Shown: one piece after another, positions 17,970 through 26,982 of the stretch
Position numbering within the stretch: position 1 is the stretch's first letter
Layout: each line of letters begins with the position of its first letter
Translations under genes and position numbers: made by a program
Source of the DNA: Shimia marina
Lineage (GTDB): Bacteria > Pseudomonadota > Alphaproteobacteria > Rhodobacterales > Rhodobacteraceae
Length of the DNA: 64,000 nucleotides
Direction of reading: 5' to 3'
Assembly: GCF_001458175.1 (NCBI RefSeq)
Contig: NZ_CYPW01000006.1
Coordinates: 687,554 to 751,553, forward strand
Notes under the pieces: model-generated
What the model was told of the DNA's origin: nothing
Databases searched by the model: none
The model's input: the letters and a program-made list of their open reading frames with translations, nothing else

Positions 17970-18644
17970 ATGGAAGAGAAGTGGATCACACAGTTCAAAG
18001 GTTTGAGCCGATTGCCAGAAGAGATTCGCCTTGCCTTGGAAAAGGGCAGCGAAATTGTCTCTGTTCCGGCGGGAACGCAGATTTTTGCGCCGGGCCAGAC
18101 CGCTGACAAACTCTGGCTCCTGCTCGACGGCACGGTAAAGGTACAGCAACGCTCCGAGACGGGCCGGGATGTCTTTCTTTACCGGGTGCATGCAGGGGAA
18201 AGCTGTGTGTTGACCACGGCCAATATGCTGGCCTTTGAGGAGCACACAGCCGAGGGCCTTGCCGAAACCGACGTGCGCGCGGTGGCCATTCCCCGCCAGA
18301 CGTTTGATGACCTTGTCGCCAAATCGCCCGTGTTCCGCGAGTTTGTGTTCACCGCATATTCCAAGCGGATCACAGATCTTTTTGTGTTGATCGACGACAT
18401 CCTGTTTCAGCGCATGGATGTGCGTCTGGCCGCCCGCCTTTTGGAATTGGCGGGAGAGACCAATGTGGTGCAGGCCACCCATGCGGTTCTGGGCACGGAA
18501 TTGGGCACTGCACGAGAGGTCATCTCACGCACCCTTGCCGAATTTCACCGCCGGGGTTGGATTGATCAGTCCCGTGGTGAGGTCTGCCTCACCAACCGCG
18601 ACGGGCTGGCGCAATTGGTGAAATCTGCCGGGTTTCACGCTTAG
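17970..18644 (+). CDS. Second Crp/Fnr-family regulator, upstream of the sulfide-oxidation genes
   Basis: This 224-residue Crp/Fnr protein has a cyclic-nucleotide-binding-like barrel (PAGTQIFAPGQTADKLWLLLDGTVKV) and the segment GESCVLTTANML, a conserved Cys position in a subgroup of these regulators. The C-terminal recognition helix is TAREVISRTLAEF, nearly the same as in the regulator at 10659. No FNR-type N-terminal cysteine cluster is present. It lies between cydX and the DUF2892-SQR genes, and the strongest copy of the shared palindrome (18677-18699) lies just after it. A sulfide-, redox- or NO-sensing role through the barrel cysteine is an inference. No copy of the palindrome lies in its own upstream region. 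Confidence 0.87.
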   Translation: MEEKWITQFKGLSRLPEEIRLALEKGSEIVSVPAGTQIFAPGQTADKLWLLLDGTVKVQQRSETGRDVFLYRVHAGESCVLTTANMLAFEEHTAEGLAETDVRAVAIPRQTFDDLVAKSPVFREFVFTAYSKRITDLFVLIDDILFQRMDVRLAARLLELAGETNVVQATHAVLGTELGTAREVISRTLAEFHRRGWIDQSRGEVCLTNRDGLAQLVKSAGFHA

Positions 18645-18676
18645 GCTCTGGACCATCTGGGGTGACAAACCTGCGA

Positions 18677-18699
18677 GTTTGGTGACCATATCACCAAAC
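18677..18699. promoter_or_regulatory. Palindromic operator candidate, site 3, ahead of DUF2892-SQR
   Basis: The longest of the three sites: perfect 9-bp arms (GTTTGGTGA and TCACCAAAC) around the centre CCATA. It ends 55 bases before the DUF2892 start. The inner 15 bases match sites 1 and 2. A further unpaired half-site (GGGTGACAAAC) lies at 18659-18669. Confidence 0.65.
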
Positions 18700-18754
18700 T
18701 CTCCTCAACATGCATGCAATTGTGCGCATGTGTTGATTCTTGAGGAGATCAGAC

Positions 18755-18961
18755 ATGATCAAGAACATGGGAACGCTGGACCGTGGTGGGCGCATCGTGA
18801 TTGCGGCCGTTCTGGCATATTTGGCGCTCGGAGCAGGCACCTTGTCGGGCATCGCATTCTGGGTGGCTTTGGCCGTGGCGGCCATTTTTACGCTCACCGC
18901 TTTTGTCGGCATGTGCCCGCTGTATCGCATCATCGGGCTGAAAACCTGCCGCGACTGCTAG
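18755..18961 (+). CDS. DUF2892 small membrane protein, sulfide-oxidation neighbour
   Basis: This 68-residue protein has two predicted membrane helices (IVIAAVLAYLALGAGTLSG and FWVALAVAAIFTLTAFVG). The DUF2892 start NMGTLDRGGRI and the end MCPLYRIIGLKTCRDC, with three cysteines near one membrane face, are typical. The domain occurs alone or fused to rhodanese (as in E. coli YgaP) and beside sulfide-oxidation genes. The ATG at 18755 follows a TGAGGAG site. It stands 155 bases upstream of the fused SQR and is probably co-transcribed with it from the promoter marked by the palindrome. Biochemical role unknown. Confidence 0.85.
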   Translation: MIKNMGTLDRGGRIVIAAVLAYLALGAGTLSGIAFWVALAVAAIFTLTAFVGMCPLYRIIGLKTCRDC

Positions 18962-19116
18962 GTCGACGATCACAGGCGACCCTCTCAGCAAACATTTAAA
19001 AGATCAGGTCAGGCAACGGCCCGATCAATGGGGCGCGGAGCCATCCGCGCCTCAAGTCGTATGGGCGTATCCGCCCGGATCATTGGAAGTGAGGCCATTT
19101 GAAGGGAGGACACCAA

Positions 19117-20796
19117 ATGGACATCAAGAAGATTTCTGAGAAATTTTCGGTCAGTGCGCAGATCACCGCAGAGGATCTGCCTGCGCTCGCCACACAGGGG
19201 TTTCGCGCGATCATCTGCAACCGTCCAGACGGGGAGGGGGCCGATCAACCTTCCTTTGAAGAGATTGAACAAGCTGCCAGAGAGGCCGGGCTTGAAGCCC
19301 GCTACGTGCCGGTGAAATCGGGCATGGTGCATGATGCCGATGTTGCGGCTTTTGGGGAGGCGTTAAAAGAGGTGCAGCGCCCGCTTCTGGCTTATTGCCG
19401 TACTGGCACACGCTCGGCGACCCTATGGTCCTTCCACGAAAGCAAAAAGCGGCCCATGCCTGAGATTCTCGCCGCCACCAAAGCGGCAGGTTACGATATG
19501 ACTGGCGTCGCCCGCCGGATTGCCAATGGGGGCAAAACTCCGACAGACACTGGCGATGCTGTCTTTGATGTGGTGATTGTCGGCGCCGGTGCCGGGGGTA
19601 TCTCTGTGGCGGCCAGCCTGAAGGCGCGTCAGCCAGATCTGGACATCGCAGTGATCGATCCTGCCGACATCCACTATTATCAGCCGGGCTGGACTATGGT
19701 GGGCGGCGGCGTGTTTGAGGCGCAGACCACCGCAAAAATCATGGCGGCGCTGATCCCCAAGGGTGTGCATTGGCTTAAATCAGCGGTCGCCGCCTTTGAG
19801 CCGGAAAACAATGCGGTCATTCTGGATGGTTGTCGGGTGGTGAAATACGGCCGTCTTGTGGTCTGCCCTGGTCTGAAACTGGATTGGGAGGCCGTCGAGG
19901 GGCTGGAGGACACATTGGGGCGCAACGGGGTGACCTCCAATTACCGCTACGATCTTGCGCCCTACACCTGGGAACTGGTGCAGGGGCTCACCGAAGGCCG
20001 GGCATTGTTCACACAGCCCCCCATGCCCATCAAATGCGCTGGTGCACCGCAGAAAGCCATGTATCTTTCCGGGGATGCTTGGCACCGCAACGGGCGTCTC
20101 AAAGACATCGATATTCAGTTCATGAATGCGGGAGGCGTGTTGTTTGGGGTGAAAGACTATGTGCCCGCGCTGGAGACCTATGTCGCTAAATATGACGCCA
20201 CGCTGAACTTCTTCCACAACCTGATCGCTGTGGACGGACAGGCCAAAACCGCCACATTCCAGATTGCCAGGCTCGATGCCGCGCCCGATAGGGTAACGGT
20301 GGATTTTGACATGATGCATGTCTGCCCGCCACAGGTCGCTCCGGATTTTATCCGCGTGTCACCGCTGGCAGATTCGGCGGGTTGGGTGGATGTGGATCAG
20401 GTCACCCTGCGCCACAAGACCTATGACAATATCTGGTCCTTGGGGGATGTGATGAACGCGCCCAACGCCAAAACCGCTGCTGCGGCGCGCAAGCAGGCGC
20501 CCACGGTGGCGGACAACATCGTTGCCGATATCGCCGGTCGCTCCCCGGTCGCCGCTTATGACGGCTATGGATCCTGCCCGCTGACGGTGGAGCGAGGCAA
20601 AATCGTGCTGGCGGAATTTGGCTATGGCGGCGTGCTGAAGCCAAGTTTCCCGGCCTTTCTGCTTGATGGTACGAAGCCGAGTCGCGCCGCGTGGTTCCTG
20701 AAAGAAACCATGCTGCCGCCGATTTACTGGAAGGCCATGTTGAAAGGCAAAGAGTGGTTGGCCAAGCCGGAAAAAATCACAATCGCACGCGACTGA
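19117..20796 (+). CDS. Fused DUF442 (Blh/TIGR01244) - sulfide:quinone oxidoreductase-like flavoprotein
   Basis: This two-part protein has 559 residues. Residues 1-115 are a DUF442/TIGR01244 domain of the phosphatase/rhodanese-like fold with an active-site-like loop, YCRTGTRS (Cys94, Arg99; four residues between them, as in rhodanese rather than the five of PTPs). From about residue 150 there is an FAD/NAD-type oxidoreductase (VIVGAGAGGISVAASL). Cys307 in PIKCAGAPQK and Cys487 in GYGSCPLTV correspond to the redox cysteines of the SQOR-type (type II) sulfide:quinone oxidoreductases. It probably oxidises sulfide to persulfide and passes electrons to quinone, with the N-terminal domain accepting or releasing sulfane sulfur. 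The start at 19117 follows GGGAGG. A terminator follows the gene. Confidence 0.9.
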   Translation: MDIKKISEKFSVSAQITAEDLPALATQGFRAIICNRPDGEGADQPSFEEIEQAAREAGLEARYVPVKSGMVHDADVAAFGEALKEVQRPLLAYCRTGTRSATLWSFHESKKRPMPEILAATKAAGYDMTGVARRIANGGKTPTDTGDAVFDVVIVGAGAGGISVAASLKARQPDLDIAVIDPADIHYYQPGWTMVGGGVFEAQTTAKIMAALIPKGVHWLKSAVAAFEPENNAVILDGCRVVKYGRLVVCPGLKLDWEAVEGLEDTLGRNGVTSNYRYDLAPYTWELVQGLTEGRALFTQPPMPIKCAGAPQKAMYLSGDAWHRNGRLKDIDIQFMNAGGVLFGVKDYVPALETYVAKYDATLNFFHNLIAVDGQAKTATFQIARLDAAPDRVTVDFDMMHVCPPQVAPDFIRVSPLADSAGWVDVDQVTLRHKTYDNIWSLGDVMNAPNAKTAAAARKQAPTVADNIVADIAGRSPVAAYDGYGSCPLTVERGKIVLAEFGYGGVLKPSFPAFLLDGTKPSRAAWFLKETMLPPIYWKAMLKGKEWLAKPEKITIARD

Positions 20797-20832
20797 CGTC
20801 GCTGCCGCCGTGAAAGGCCCGACGCAATATCC

Positions 20833-20863
20833 GAGCGCTCCTTTGGGGGCGCTCTGATTTTTT
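20833..20863 (+). terminator. Rho-independent terminator after the fused SQR gene
   Basis: GAGCGC (20833-20838) pairs with GCGCTC (20849-20854) across a 10-base loop and is followed by TGATTTTTT. It lies 36 bases after the SQR stop. Confidence 0.85.
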
Positions 20864-21348
20864 GTGGCCGTCCGCAATATCGGCAGGTCTCATGCGTTTC
20901 GCCTGACTATTCTGTCTCAACAATGAGGCGCTACGTTCCAGAAGACGAATCAGCTGCCTGCCTCTCTGTTGGTTTGGCGCAGGGCACCGCGTCACGGCCG
21001 GGTTTTTGTCGCTCCCTATGCTCCTGGGTGGCGCGATGGCTGCCCGTGGGGCTGGACTGGGGTGTCATTCAGCGCCCTCCAAAGTGGCGACAAGCGGTCT
21101 ACAAGGCGTGCAACATGCTGAAACAGCGTCCCTTTGGGGGCCGCAGCCCGCCCCGATAGGGGGGAAATCGACCGGTTCTCGATGAATTTCATGTGGCAAG
21201 CGCGACACAGGGACGCGACACTGCAAGACAAGCGAATGTTCGCTGGACGGTTTGCAACACCTTCGTTAAATACCGGGCTGATGACGGCTGCTTTGTGCGG
21301 CCTATTTATACATTGGCCGGTTCGCCGGCAGCTTAATGGAGGAACCTC
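20864..21348. other. Long intergenic region upstream of petABC
   Basis: No convincing gene was found in these 485 bases; the small open frames lack ribosome-binding sites and family features. It must hold the petABC promoter. An 8-bp direct repeat, CGCGACAC at 21201-21208 and 21214-21221 (13-base period), resembles half-sites of response regulators of the RegA/PrrA type, but the halves are direct rather than inverted. The pet ribosome-binding site ATGGAGG is at 21336-21342. Confidence 0.5.
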
Positions 21349-21909
21349 GTGTCACACGCAGAAGATCACGAAGGCACCCGGAGAGATTTTCTCTACTACG
21401 CCACAGCCGGCGCAGGTGCTGTCGCCACCGGCGCCGCAGTCTGGCCGCTGGTCAATCAGATGAACCCATCCGCCGATGTGCGGGCGCTCTCTTCGATCCG
21501 CGTCGACATCTCTGGTATTGAGCCAGGGACACAGTTGACGGTCAAATGGCTGGGCAAGCCGGTCTTTATCCGCCGCCGTACCCAGACAGAGATCGACGAT
21601 GCCCGCGCGGTGTCGCTGGACGATCTGACCATCGACCAAGGCAGCCAAAACGCCAACAAGCCTGGCTCTGACGCTGCGGATGAAAACCGCGCGATGGACG
21701 AGGCCGGTGAATGGCTGGTGATGATGGGTGTTTGTACCCACCTGGGTTGTGTGCCTTTGGGCGACGGTGCTGGTGAGTTTGGTGGCTGGTTCTGCCCCTG
21801 CCACGGCTCCCACTACGACACCTCTGGCCGTATCCGCAAAGGTCCGGCGCCTGAAAACCTCCACGTTCCGATCGCCCGCTTTGAGGGCACCGAACTGGTA
21901 CTAGGATAA
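21349..21909 (+). CDS. petA: Ubiquinol-cytochrome c reductase Rieske iron-sulfur subunit
   Basis: The Rieske 2Fe-2S subunit of the cytochrome bc1 complex, 186 residues. It has an N-terminal Tat-type anchor ([28 protein letters not shown]). The two cluster-binding boxes are CTHLGC and CPCHGSHYD, each giving one Cys and one His, with the extra disulfide cysteines present. Translation begins at a GTG (21349) with GGAGG eight bases upstream. It is first of the petABC operon; petB begins 11 bases after the stop. Confidence 0.97.
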   Translation: MSHAEDHEGTRRDFLYYATAGAGAVATGAAVWPLVNQMNPSADVRALSSIRVDISGIEPGTQLTVKWLGKPVFIRRRTQTEIDDARAVSLDDLTIDQGSQNANKPGSDAADENRAMDEAGEWLVMMGVCTHLGCVPLGDGAGEFGGWFCPCHGSHYDTSGRIRKGPAPENLHVPIARFEGTELVLG

Positions 21910-21920
21910 GGAACGCGCTC

Positions 21921-23243
21921 ATGTCGGGAATCCCGCACGATCATTACGAACCCAATTCTAAAGCCACCAAATGGGTCGAGAGCCGCCTGCCTGTGATTGG
22001 CCTGCTCTATGACACCCTGATGATTCCCACCCCCAAGAACCTGAACTGGTGGTGGATCTGGGGCATTGTTCTGGCTTTCTGTCTCGCGCTGCAGATCGTC
22101 ACCGGTATTGTTCTGGTGATGCACTACACGCCCCATGTGGATCTGGCCTTTGCCTCCATCGAACACATCATGCGTGATGTGAACGGCGGGCACATGCTGC
22201 GCTACATGCACATGAACGGCGCCTCGCTGTTCTTCTTTGCCGTCTACATCCACATCTTCCGTGGTCTTTACTATGGCTCCTACAAGGCGCCACGTGAAAT
22301 CACATGGATCGTGGGCATGATCATCTACCTCCTGATGATGGCGACCGGCTTCATGGGCTACGTTCTGCCTTGGGGTCAGATGTCCTTCTGGGGCGCAACC
22401 GTAATCACCGGCCTGTTTGGCGCGATTCCTTATGTGGGTGACACGCTGCAGACCTTCCTGCTCGGCGGCCCTGCTGTGGACAACGCCACGCTGAACCGCT
22501 TCTTCTCGCTGCACTACCTGCTGCCGTTTGTGATTGCCGCTCTGGTGATCGTCCACATCTGGGCGTTCCACACCACAGGCAACAACAACCCAACCGGTGT
22601 GGATGTGCGTCGCGGCTCCAAAGAAGAAGCCAAGAAAGACACCCTGCCATTCTGGCCCTACTTCGTGATCAAAGATCTCGTGGGTCTGGCGATTGTTGTC
22701 ACCATCTTCTTTGCGGTTGTTGGCTTCATGCCAAACTACCTGGGTCACCCAGACAACTACATCGAAGCCAACCCGCTGGCGACACCGGCGCACATCGTTC
22801 CTGAATGGTACTTCCTGCCGTTCTACGCGATCCTGCGTGCCTTCACTGCCGACGTTTGGGTTGTGATGCTGGCCAACTGGATCACCGGTGGCATCGTCGA
22901 TGCGAAGTTCTTCGGTGTTCTGGCCATGTTTGGCGCGATCATCGTTATGGCGCTGGTGCCATGGCTTGACACCTCCCGCGTGCGCTCCGGTCGTTTCCGT
23001 CCGATGTTCCGCGTCTGGTATCTGGTGCTTGTGATCGACTTCCTCGTTCTGATGTGGGTTGGCGCACAAGAAGCGAAGTTCCCATATGACTGGATCTCGC
23101 TGATCGCCTCCGCCTATTGGTTTGCATACTTCCTGGTGATCCTGCCGATCCTTGGTGTGGTTGAAAAACCAACAACGCCACCGGCCACCATCGAAGATGA
23201 CTTCAATGCCCATTACGGCAAATCTGCCGAACCCGCTGAATAA
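21921..23243 (+). CDS. petB: Cytochrome b of the bc1 complex
   Basis: The membrane-embedded cytochrome b subunit, 440 residues with eight helices, holding both b haems and the Qo and Qi sites. Visible landmarks are the haem-ligand region [46 protein letters not shown], and the Qo-site PEWY motif ([17 protein letters not shown]). The length is that of the non-split bc1 type. It lies between petA and petC with short gaps. Confidence 0.97.
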   Translation: MSGIPHDHYEPNSKATKWVESRLPVIGLLYDTLMIPTPKNLNWWWIWGIVLAFCLALQIVTGIVLVMHYTPHVDLAFASIEHIMRDVNGGHMLRYMHMNGASLFFFAVYIHIFRGLYYGSYKAPREITWIVGMIIYLLMMATGFMGYVLPWGQMSFWGATVITGLFGAIPYVGDTLQTFLLGGPAVDNATLNRFFSLHYLLPFVIAALVIVHIWAFHTTGNNNPTGVDVRRGSKEEAKKDTLPFWPYFVIKDLVGLAIVVTIFFAVVGFMPNYLGHPDNYIEANPLATPAHIVPEWYFLPFYAILRAFTADVWVVMLANWITGGIVDAKFFGVLAMFGAIIVMALVPWLDTSRVRSGRFRPMFRVWYLVLVIDFLVLMWVGAQEAKFPYDWISLIASAYWFAYFLVILPILGVVEKPTTPPATIEDDFNAHYGKSAEPAE

Positions 23244-23257
23244 GAAGGACAACAGCC

Positions 23258-24049
23258 ATGCTTAAGAAGCTTAGCATTATTGCCGCTACGGCACTGTCCC
23301 TGTCAGCAGGCGGTGCATTGGCCGCAGGTGGCGCAGGTCACATTGAAGATGTGGACTTCTCCTTTGAGGGTCCGTTCGGCAAGTTTGACCAGAACCAGCT
23401 GCAACGCGGTCTTCAGGTCTACACCGAAGTCTGCTCGGCCTGTCACGGGATGCGTTACGTGCCTCTGCGCACGCTGGCGGATGAAGGTGGCCCACACCTG
23501 CCCGAAGATCAGGTGCGCGCCTACGCAGCCCAGTTCGACATTTACGATGCCGAACTGGAAGATGACCGTCCACGCAAAGTGACCGATCACTTCCCGCTGT
23601 CCAACGACCCAAATGCGCCGGACCTGAGCCTGATGGCGAAGGCCCGCGCTGGTTTCCACGGTCCTTACGGCACCGGAATCAACCAGCTGGTCAAAGGCAT
23701 GGGTGGCCCGGAATACATCGCCTCCATCCTGACCGGCTACACCGGTGAGGAAAAAGAGGAAGCGGGTACTGTGTTTTATGAAAACACCGCCTTCCCGGGT
23801 GGCTGGATCGCCATGGCGCCTCCGCTTTACGGTGAGGATGTGGAATATGCCGACGGCCACTCCAACTCCCTGCACCACGAAGCCGAAGATGTCTCCGCCT
23901 TCCTGATGTGGGCCGCGGAACCCAAAATGATGGCCCGCAAGCAGGCCGGTCTGACCGGGGTGCTGTTTCTGGTGGTTCTGAGCACATTGCTCTACCTGAC
24001 CAATAAGAAGCTCTGGGCGCCGATCAAAGGCAAAAAGCTTGATCTCTGA
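23258..24049 (+). CDS. petC: Cytochrome c1 of the bc1 complex
   Basis: The c-type haem subunit, 263 residues. An N-terminal signal ([22 protein letters not shown]) leads into the mature protein. The haem site CSACH is at about residue 56, and Met in WIAMAPPLY is the likely sixth ligand. The C-terminal helix ([18 protein letters not shown]) anchors the protein, with the basic [11 protein letters not shown] tail on the cytoplasmic side. Last gene of petABC; a terminator follows. Confidence 0.97.
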   Translation: MLKKLSIIAATALSLSAGGALAAGGAGHIEDVDFSFEGPFGKFDQNQLQRGLQVYTEVCSACHGMRYVPLRTLADEGGPHLPEDQVRAYAAQFDIYDAELEDDRPRKVTDHFPLSNDPNAPDLSLMAKARAGFHGPYGTGINQLVKGMGGPEYIASILTGYTGEEKEEAGTVFYENTAFPGGWIAMAPPLYGEDVEYADGHSNSLHHEAEDVSAFLMWAAEPKMMARKQAGLTGVLFLVVLSTLLYLTNKKLWAPIKGKKLDL

Positions 24050-24070
24050 TCCGCCGCTGCTAAAGTTAAA

Positions 24071-24103
24071 AAACGCCGTCAGCGAAAGTTGGCGGCGTTT
24101 TTT
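24071..24103 (+). terminator. Rho-independent terminator of petABC
   Basis: An A-rich lead, an 8-bp stem (ACGCCGTC with GGCGGCGT, one G-T pair) and a long T-run (TTTTTT) form a classic terminator 22 bases after the petC stop. Confidence 0.9.
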
Positions 24104-24205
24104 CTTGGGGGCTTATGGCACGTCTGACTTCCACGCCCACCTCATCCGCACCATCGGTCCAGCTTGGCTATTGCGTGGGGTGTCAGAAGTTACAATGATG
24201 CAACC

Positions 24206-25495
24206 ATGTCAGTAGAAACCGCGTTTTCCTTCTCAACCCTTCCGGCAACAGCGCGGCGGCACATTCGACTGTTTCAGATCCACCAATTTCTGGATCGCTT
24301 TGCGATGGGGTTGACGGTGGCCGTTGTGGCTCTGGCCCTGACGGACAGGGGCATGAACCTTGTGCAAATTTCGCTGCTCTTTGGCGTGTATTCGGTGACA
24401 ACCCTCGCACTGGAGCTGCCCTTTGGTGGGCTGGCAGACAGTATTGGGCGCAAACCCGTCTTCCTGACGGCTGTTGTGGCCAGTTTGATGTCGCTCACGC
24501 TCTTCCTCTTCACCAGCGATTTTTATGTTCTGGCGCTCTCATTTGCCTGCATTGGCTTTGGTCGCGCGTTGCGATCCGGCACACTTGATGCGTGGTTTGT
24601 CGAAACCTTCAGGGCGGCGGCACCCGATGTGGATGTCCAGCCCGCGCTGGCCAAGGCGCAATGGGCCAATGCCATTGGTCTGGCCAGCGGGGCGGTGCTT
24701 GGCGGTGTTCTGCCGGATGTATTGGGCCCGCAGGCGCAAGAGCTGGGGTTCAGCAGCTATGATGTTTCTTATGCGGCAAGCTTTTTGGTGATGCTGGGGG
24801 TGTTTGGTTTCACATGTCTGGCGATTGTCGAAACGCCTCGTCCTTTGCACTCCGGCGCGCTCAGAAAAGGGTTTGCCAATGTCCCAAAGGTGATCAAAGG
24901 GGCCAGCCTGCTGGCGCTGAAACACCCGACGCTCTCCCTGCTTCTGGCAGCGCTGGCGTTTTTTCTGATGGCGACCAATCCGGTTGAGGTGATCTGGCCC
25001 ACCCACGTGAAGCCGATGCTGAACGCGGATTATGCAAACACCGTTGTGGGTGCTTTAACCGCCACCTATTTCTTTGCCATCGCTCTGGGCGCTTCTCTGT
25101 CTCCTTACGTTAACCGACTCTTCGGGCGGCAACCCGCTCTGACGCTTGCTGCCACCTTCACCTGCCTTGCGGGTGTGCAGATCGCCCTAGCGCTACAAGG
25201 CGATATCTTCGGCTTTGTGACCGTCTTCATCCTGTTTTCTGTGCTCCTAGGGATCAGCGAAACCCCCGCCAGCAGCCTGTTGCATCGCTGCGTCACAGAC
25301 GATCAGCGTTCAACCATGCTGTCGCTAAAATCGCTGCTCCAGCAGTTGGGCGCAGCCTTGGGCTTGGTTCTGGTCGGAGCCATCGCAGAACTCTATACGG
25401 CGCCTGTCGCATGGGGCCTTGCAGCCGTGTTTCTATGTGTTGCAGCGCTGCTGTCGTTGGGGCTGGCCAAGCGACTGATCTCTGAGCAGGCCTAA
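24206..25495 (+). CDS. MFS transporter
   Basis: This 429-residue major facilitator has 12 predicted helices and the conserved loop 2-3 motif as GGLADSIGRKP. The substrate cannot be read from sequence; the family includes drug and metabolite exporters. The start at 24206 (MSVETAFSF) gives a short cytoplasmic N-terminus. An in-frame TTG at 24164 would add 14 residues, and neither has a good ribosome-binding site. It is monocistronic, between the petABC terminator and the convergent rpmJ. Confidence 0.85.
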   Translation: MSVETAFSFSTLPATARRHIRLFQIHQFLDRFAMGLTVAVVALALTDRGMNLVQISLLFGVYSVTTLALELPFGGLADSIGRKPVFLTAVVASLMSLTLFLFTSDFYVLALSFACIGFGRALRSGTLDAWFVETFRAAAPDVDVQPALAKAQWANAIGLASGAVLGGVLPDVLGPQAQELGFSSYDVSYAASFLVMLGVFGFTCLAIVETPRPLHSGALRKGFANVPKVIKGASLLALKHPTLSLLLAALAFFLMATNPVEVIWPTHVKPMLNADYANTVVGALTATYFFAIALGASLSPYVNRLFGRQPALTLAATFTCLAGVQIALALQGDIFGFVTVFILFSVLLGISETPASSLLHRCVTDDQRSTMLSLKSLLQQLGAALGLVLVGAIAELYTAPVAWGLAAVFLCVAALLSLGLAKRLISEQA

Positions 25496-25520
25496 CGCGC
25501 AGCCTGCGCGTAAACACAAA

Positions 25521-25543
25521 AAAGCCGCCCAAAAAGGCGGCTT
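25521..25543 (-). terminator. Terminator of rpmJ, shared with the convergent MFS gene
   Basis: An 8-bp perfect stem (25522-25529 with 25536-25543) is flanked by AAAAAA on the left, which is a T-run on the minus strand after rpmJ. On the plus strand the tail is only CTTCTTC, so termination is probably stronger for rpmJ. Confidence 0.85.
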
Positions 25544-25572
25544 CTTCAACTCTGTGATGCAAGTCTTGCGAC

Positions 25573-25698
25573 TTAGCCCTGACGTGCTTTGAAGCGACGC
25601 TGGGTCTTGTTGATCACGTAAACGCGGCCCTTGCGGCGCACAACGCGGCAATCACGGTGCCGGTTCTTGAGCGAGCGGAGCGAGTTCTTGACCTTCAT
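25573..25698 (-). CDS. rpmJ: 50S ribosomal protein L36 (41-residue form)
   Basis: A 41-residue basic protein starting [20 protein letters not shown] and ending RRFKARQG, the alphaproteobacterial L36. It lacks the full zinc-binding cysteine set (only one Cys), so it is the zinc-independent form. A GGAGAAGACCC leader precedes the ATG at 25698. Too short for most open-frame filters. It lies downstream of tRNA-Val on the same strand. Confidence 0.95.
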   Translation of the reverse strand: MKVKNSLRSLKNRHRDCRVVRRKGRVYVINKTQRRFKARQG

Positions 25699-25775
25699 GG
25701 GTCTTCTCCTCATTTCGCGGCGCTGCGGTGCGCCTGGGGTTACGGGACCTCTCTAGCTGAGAGGCGGTGAATTCA

Positions 25776-25850
25776 TGGTGGGCGATACTGGGATCGAACC
25801 AGTGACCCCTTCGATGTCAACGAAGTGCTCTACCGCTGAGCTAATCGCCC
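25776..25850 (-). tRNA. tRNA-Val (anticodon GAC), CCA encoded
   Basis: Read on the minus strand from 25850, a 7-bp acceptor stem (GGGCGAT/ATCGCCC) encloses a D arm (TTAGCTCAGCGGTAGAGCA), the anticodon arm CTTCG-TTGACAT-CGAAG with anticodon GAC, and a T arm with GGTTCGATCC. A discriminator A is followed by an encoded CCA at 25778-25776. Length 75 bases. Confidence 0.96.
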
Positions 25851-25997
25851 TGAACCGACGTGTCTATCTGACCCCCTAATAAAGGGGGCGCGGAAATCCG
25901 CGCCGGTGGCGGTTTCTATAAAAGGAGTCGCGGGGGGGATCAAGGGCTTTTGATACAGTAATTTTTGCGCCAATATTCTGTGCGAACAGGAGACACG

Positions 25998-26861
25998 ATG
26001 CAAACACCCGCCTACAGAATAATCGCGCCCGAAATCTGTCGCACATCGGTGGTCTTTGCCTCCCCCCACAGCGGCTGTGATTACCCCGAATGGTTCATCC
26101 GGCGCTCGCTTTTGAATGCCCATACCATCCGATCTTCTGAGGATGCCTTTGTAGATCAGCTGTTTTCAGCGGCACCCGCCGTGGGAGCCCCTTTCCTTAT
26201 GGCGCGCGCTCCACGCGCGCTGCTCGATCTGAACCGGTCGGCTGAAGAGCTTGATCCGGCGCTGATTCAGGGGGTGCGCAAAGTCGGGCATAACCCACGC
26301 GTGGCCTCTGGCCTTGGGGTGATTCCCCGTGTCGTTGCCAATGGGCGGGCAATTTATCACGGCAAAATGACCCGCGCAGAGGCCGATCACCGAATCGATA
26401 CTTACTGGCGCCCCTACCACGACGCGCTCTCCAGCCTTCTTACGGCCGCCCATGACACATTTGGCGAGGCCATTCTGATTGACTGCCATTCCATGCCCCG
26501 TGAAGCGGTCGAAGGGGTCTCACGCCGCGGCGGGCAACGCCCGGAGATCGTGCTGGGGGATCGCTTTGGCGCCGCTGCGGATGGGGACATCGTGGATCAG
26601 ATCGAAGCCGCCTTTCAGCAGGCCGGTTTTGTGGTGTCGCGCAACTCTCCTTTTGCCGGAGCCTATGTGACACAGCACTACGGGCGCCCTCAGCGGCGCC
26701 AACATGCCATTCAAATTGAGATCGACCGGTCTCTTTATATGGATGAGGCGCTGATCACGCCGCATTCGGATTTTGCCGCCTTTCAGGCGCGTCTCCAAAC
26801 TGTGGTGGCACAAATTGCCGCCATTGGTACACCGCGCAAAAAGGGACTGGCGGCAGAATAA
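25998..26861 (+). CDS. N-formylglutamate amidohydrolase family protein
   Basis: A 287-residue member of the N-formylglutamate amidohydrolase (HutG/FGase) family, zinc-dependent hydrolases. Seen in sequence: VVFASPHSGCDYPEWF near residue 17, DAFVDQLFSAAPAVGAPFLMARAPRALLDLNR, AILIDCHSMP, and the C-terminal YGRPQRRQHAIQIEIDRSLYMDE. The substrate may be N-formylglutamate from histidine breakdown, but no hut genes are nearby, so a different N-acyl substrate is possible. The ATG at 25998 follows CAGGAG. Between it and tRNA-Val lie two small adjacent hairpins (25872-25904). Confidence 0.9.
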   Translation: MQTPAYRIIAPEICRTSVVFASPHSGCDYPEWFIRRSLLNAHTIRSSEDAFVDQLFSAAPAVGAPFLMARAPRALLDLNRSAEELDPALIQGVRKVGHNPRVASGLGVIPRVVANGRAIYHGKMTRAEADHRIDTYWRPYHDALSSLLTAAHDTFGEAILIDCHSMPREAVEGVSRRGGQRPEIVLGDRFGAAADGDIVDQIEAAFQQAGFVVSRNSPFAGAYVTQHYGRPQRRQHAIQIEIDRSLYMDEALITPHSDFAAFQARLQTVVAQIAAIGTPRKKGLAAE

Positions 26862-26982
26862 TCCATAGCCGCGCGGTTCACGATTTTGGGCATAGGCCAA
26901 GCCTTTCGGCCTCAAAGAGGTCACAAGCATTGACCTGTGCCCCTGTCTTCCTCATCTTGGCGCGGTGCAAAGGGAGAGCACC

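Noticed and set aside
20923-21159. 78-codon frame in the petABC upstream region
   Set aside because: No ribosome-binding site, no recognisable family and unusual composition; treated as non-coding.
25872-25904. Two adjacent hairpins between tRNA-Val and the amidohydrolase gene as a terminator
   Set aside because: They lie upstream of both divergent genes and lack a T-run, so termination has no obvious target.
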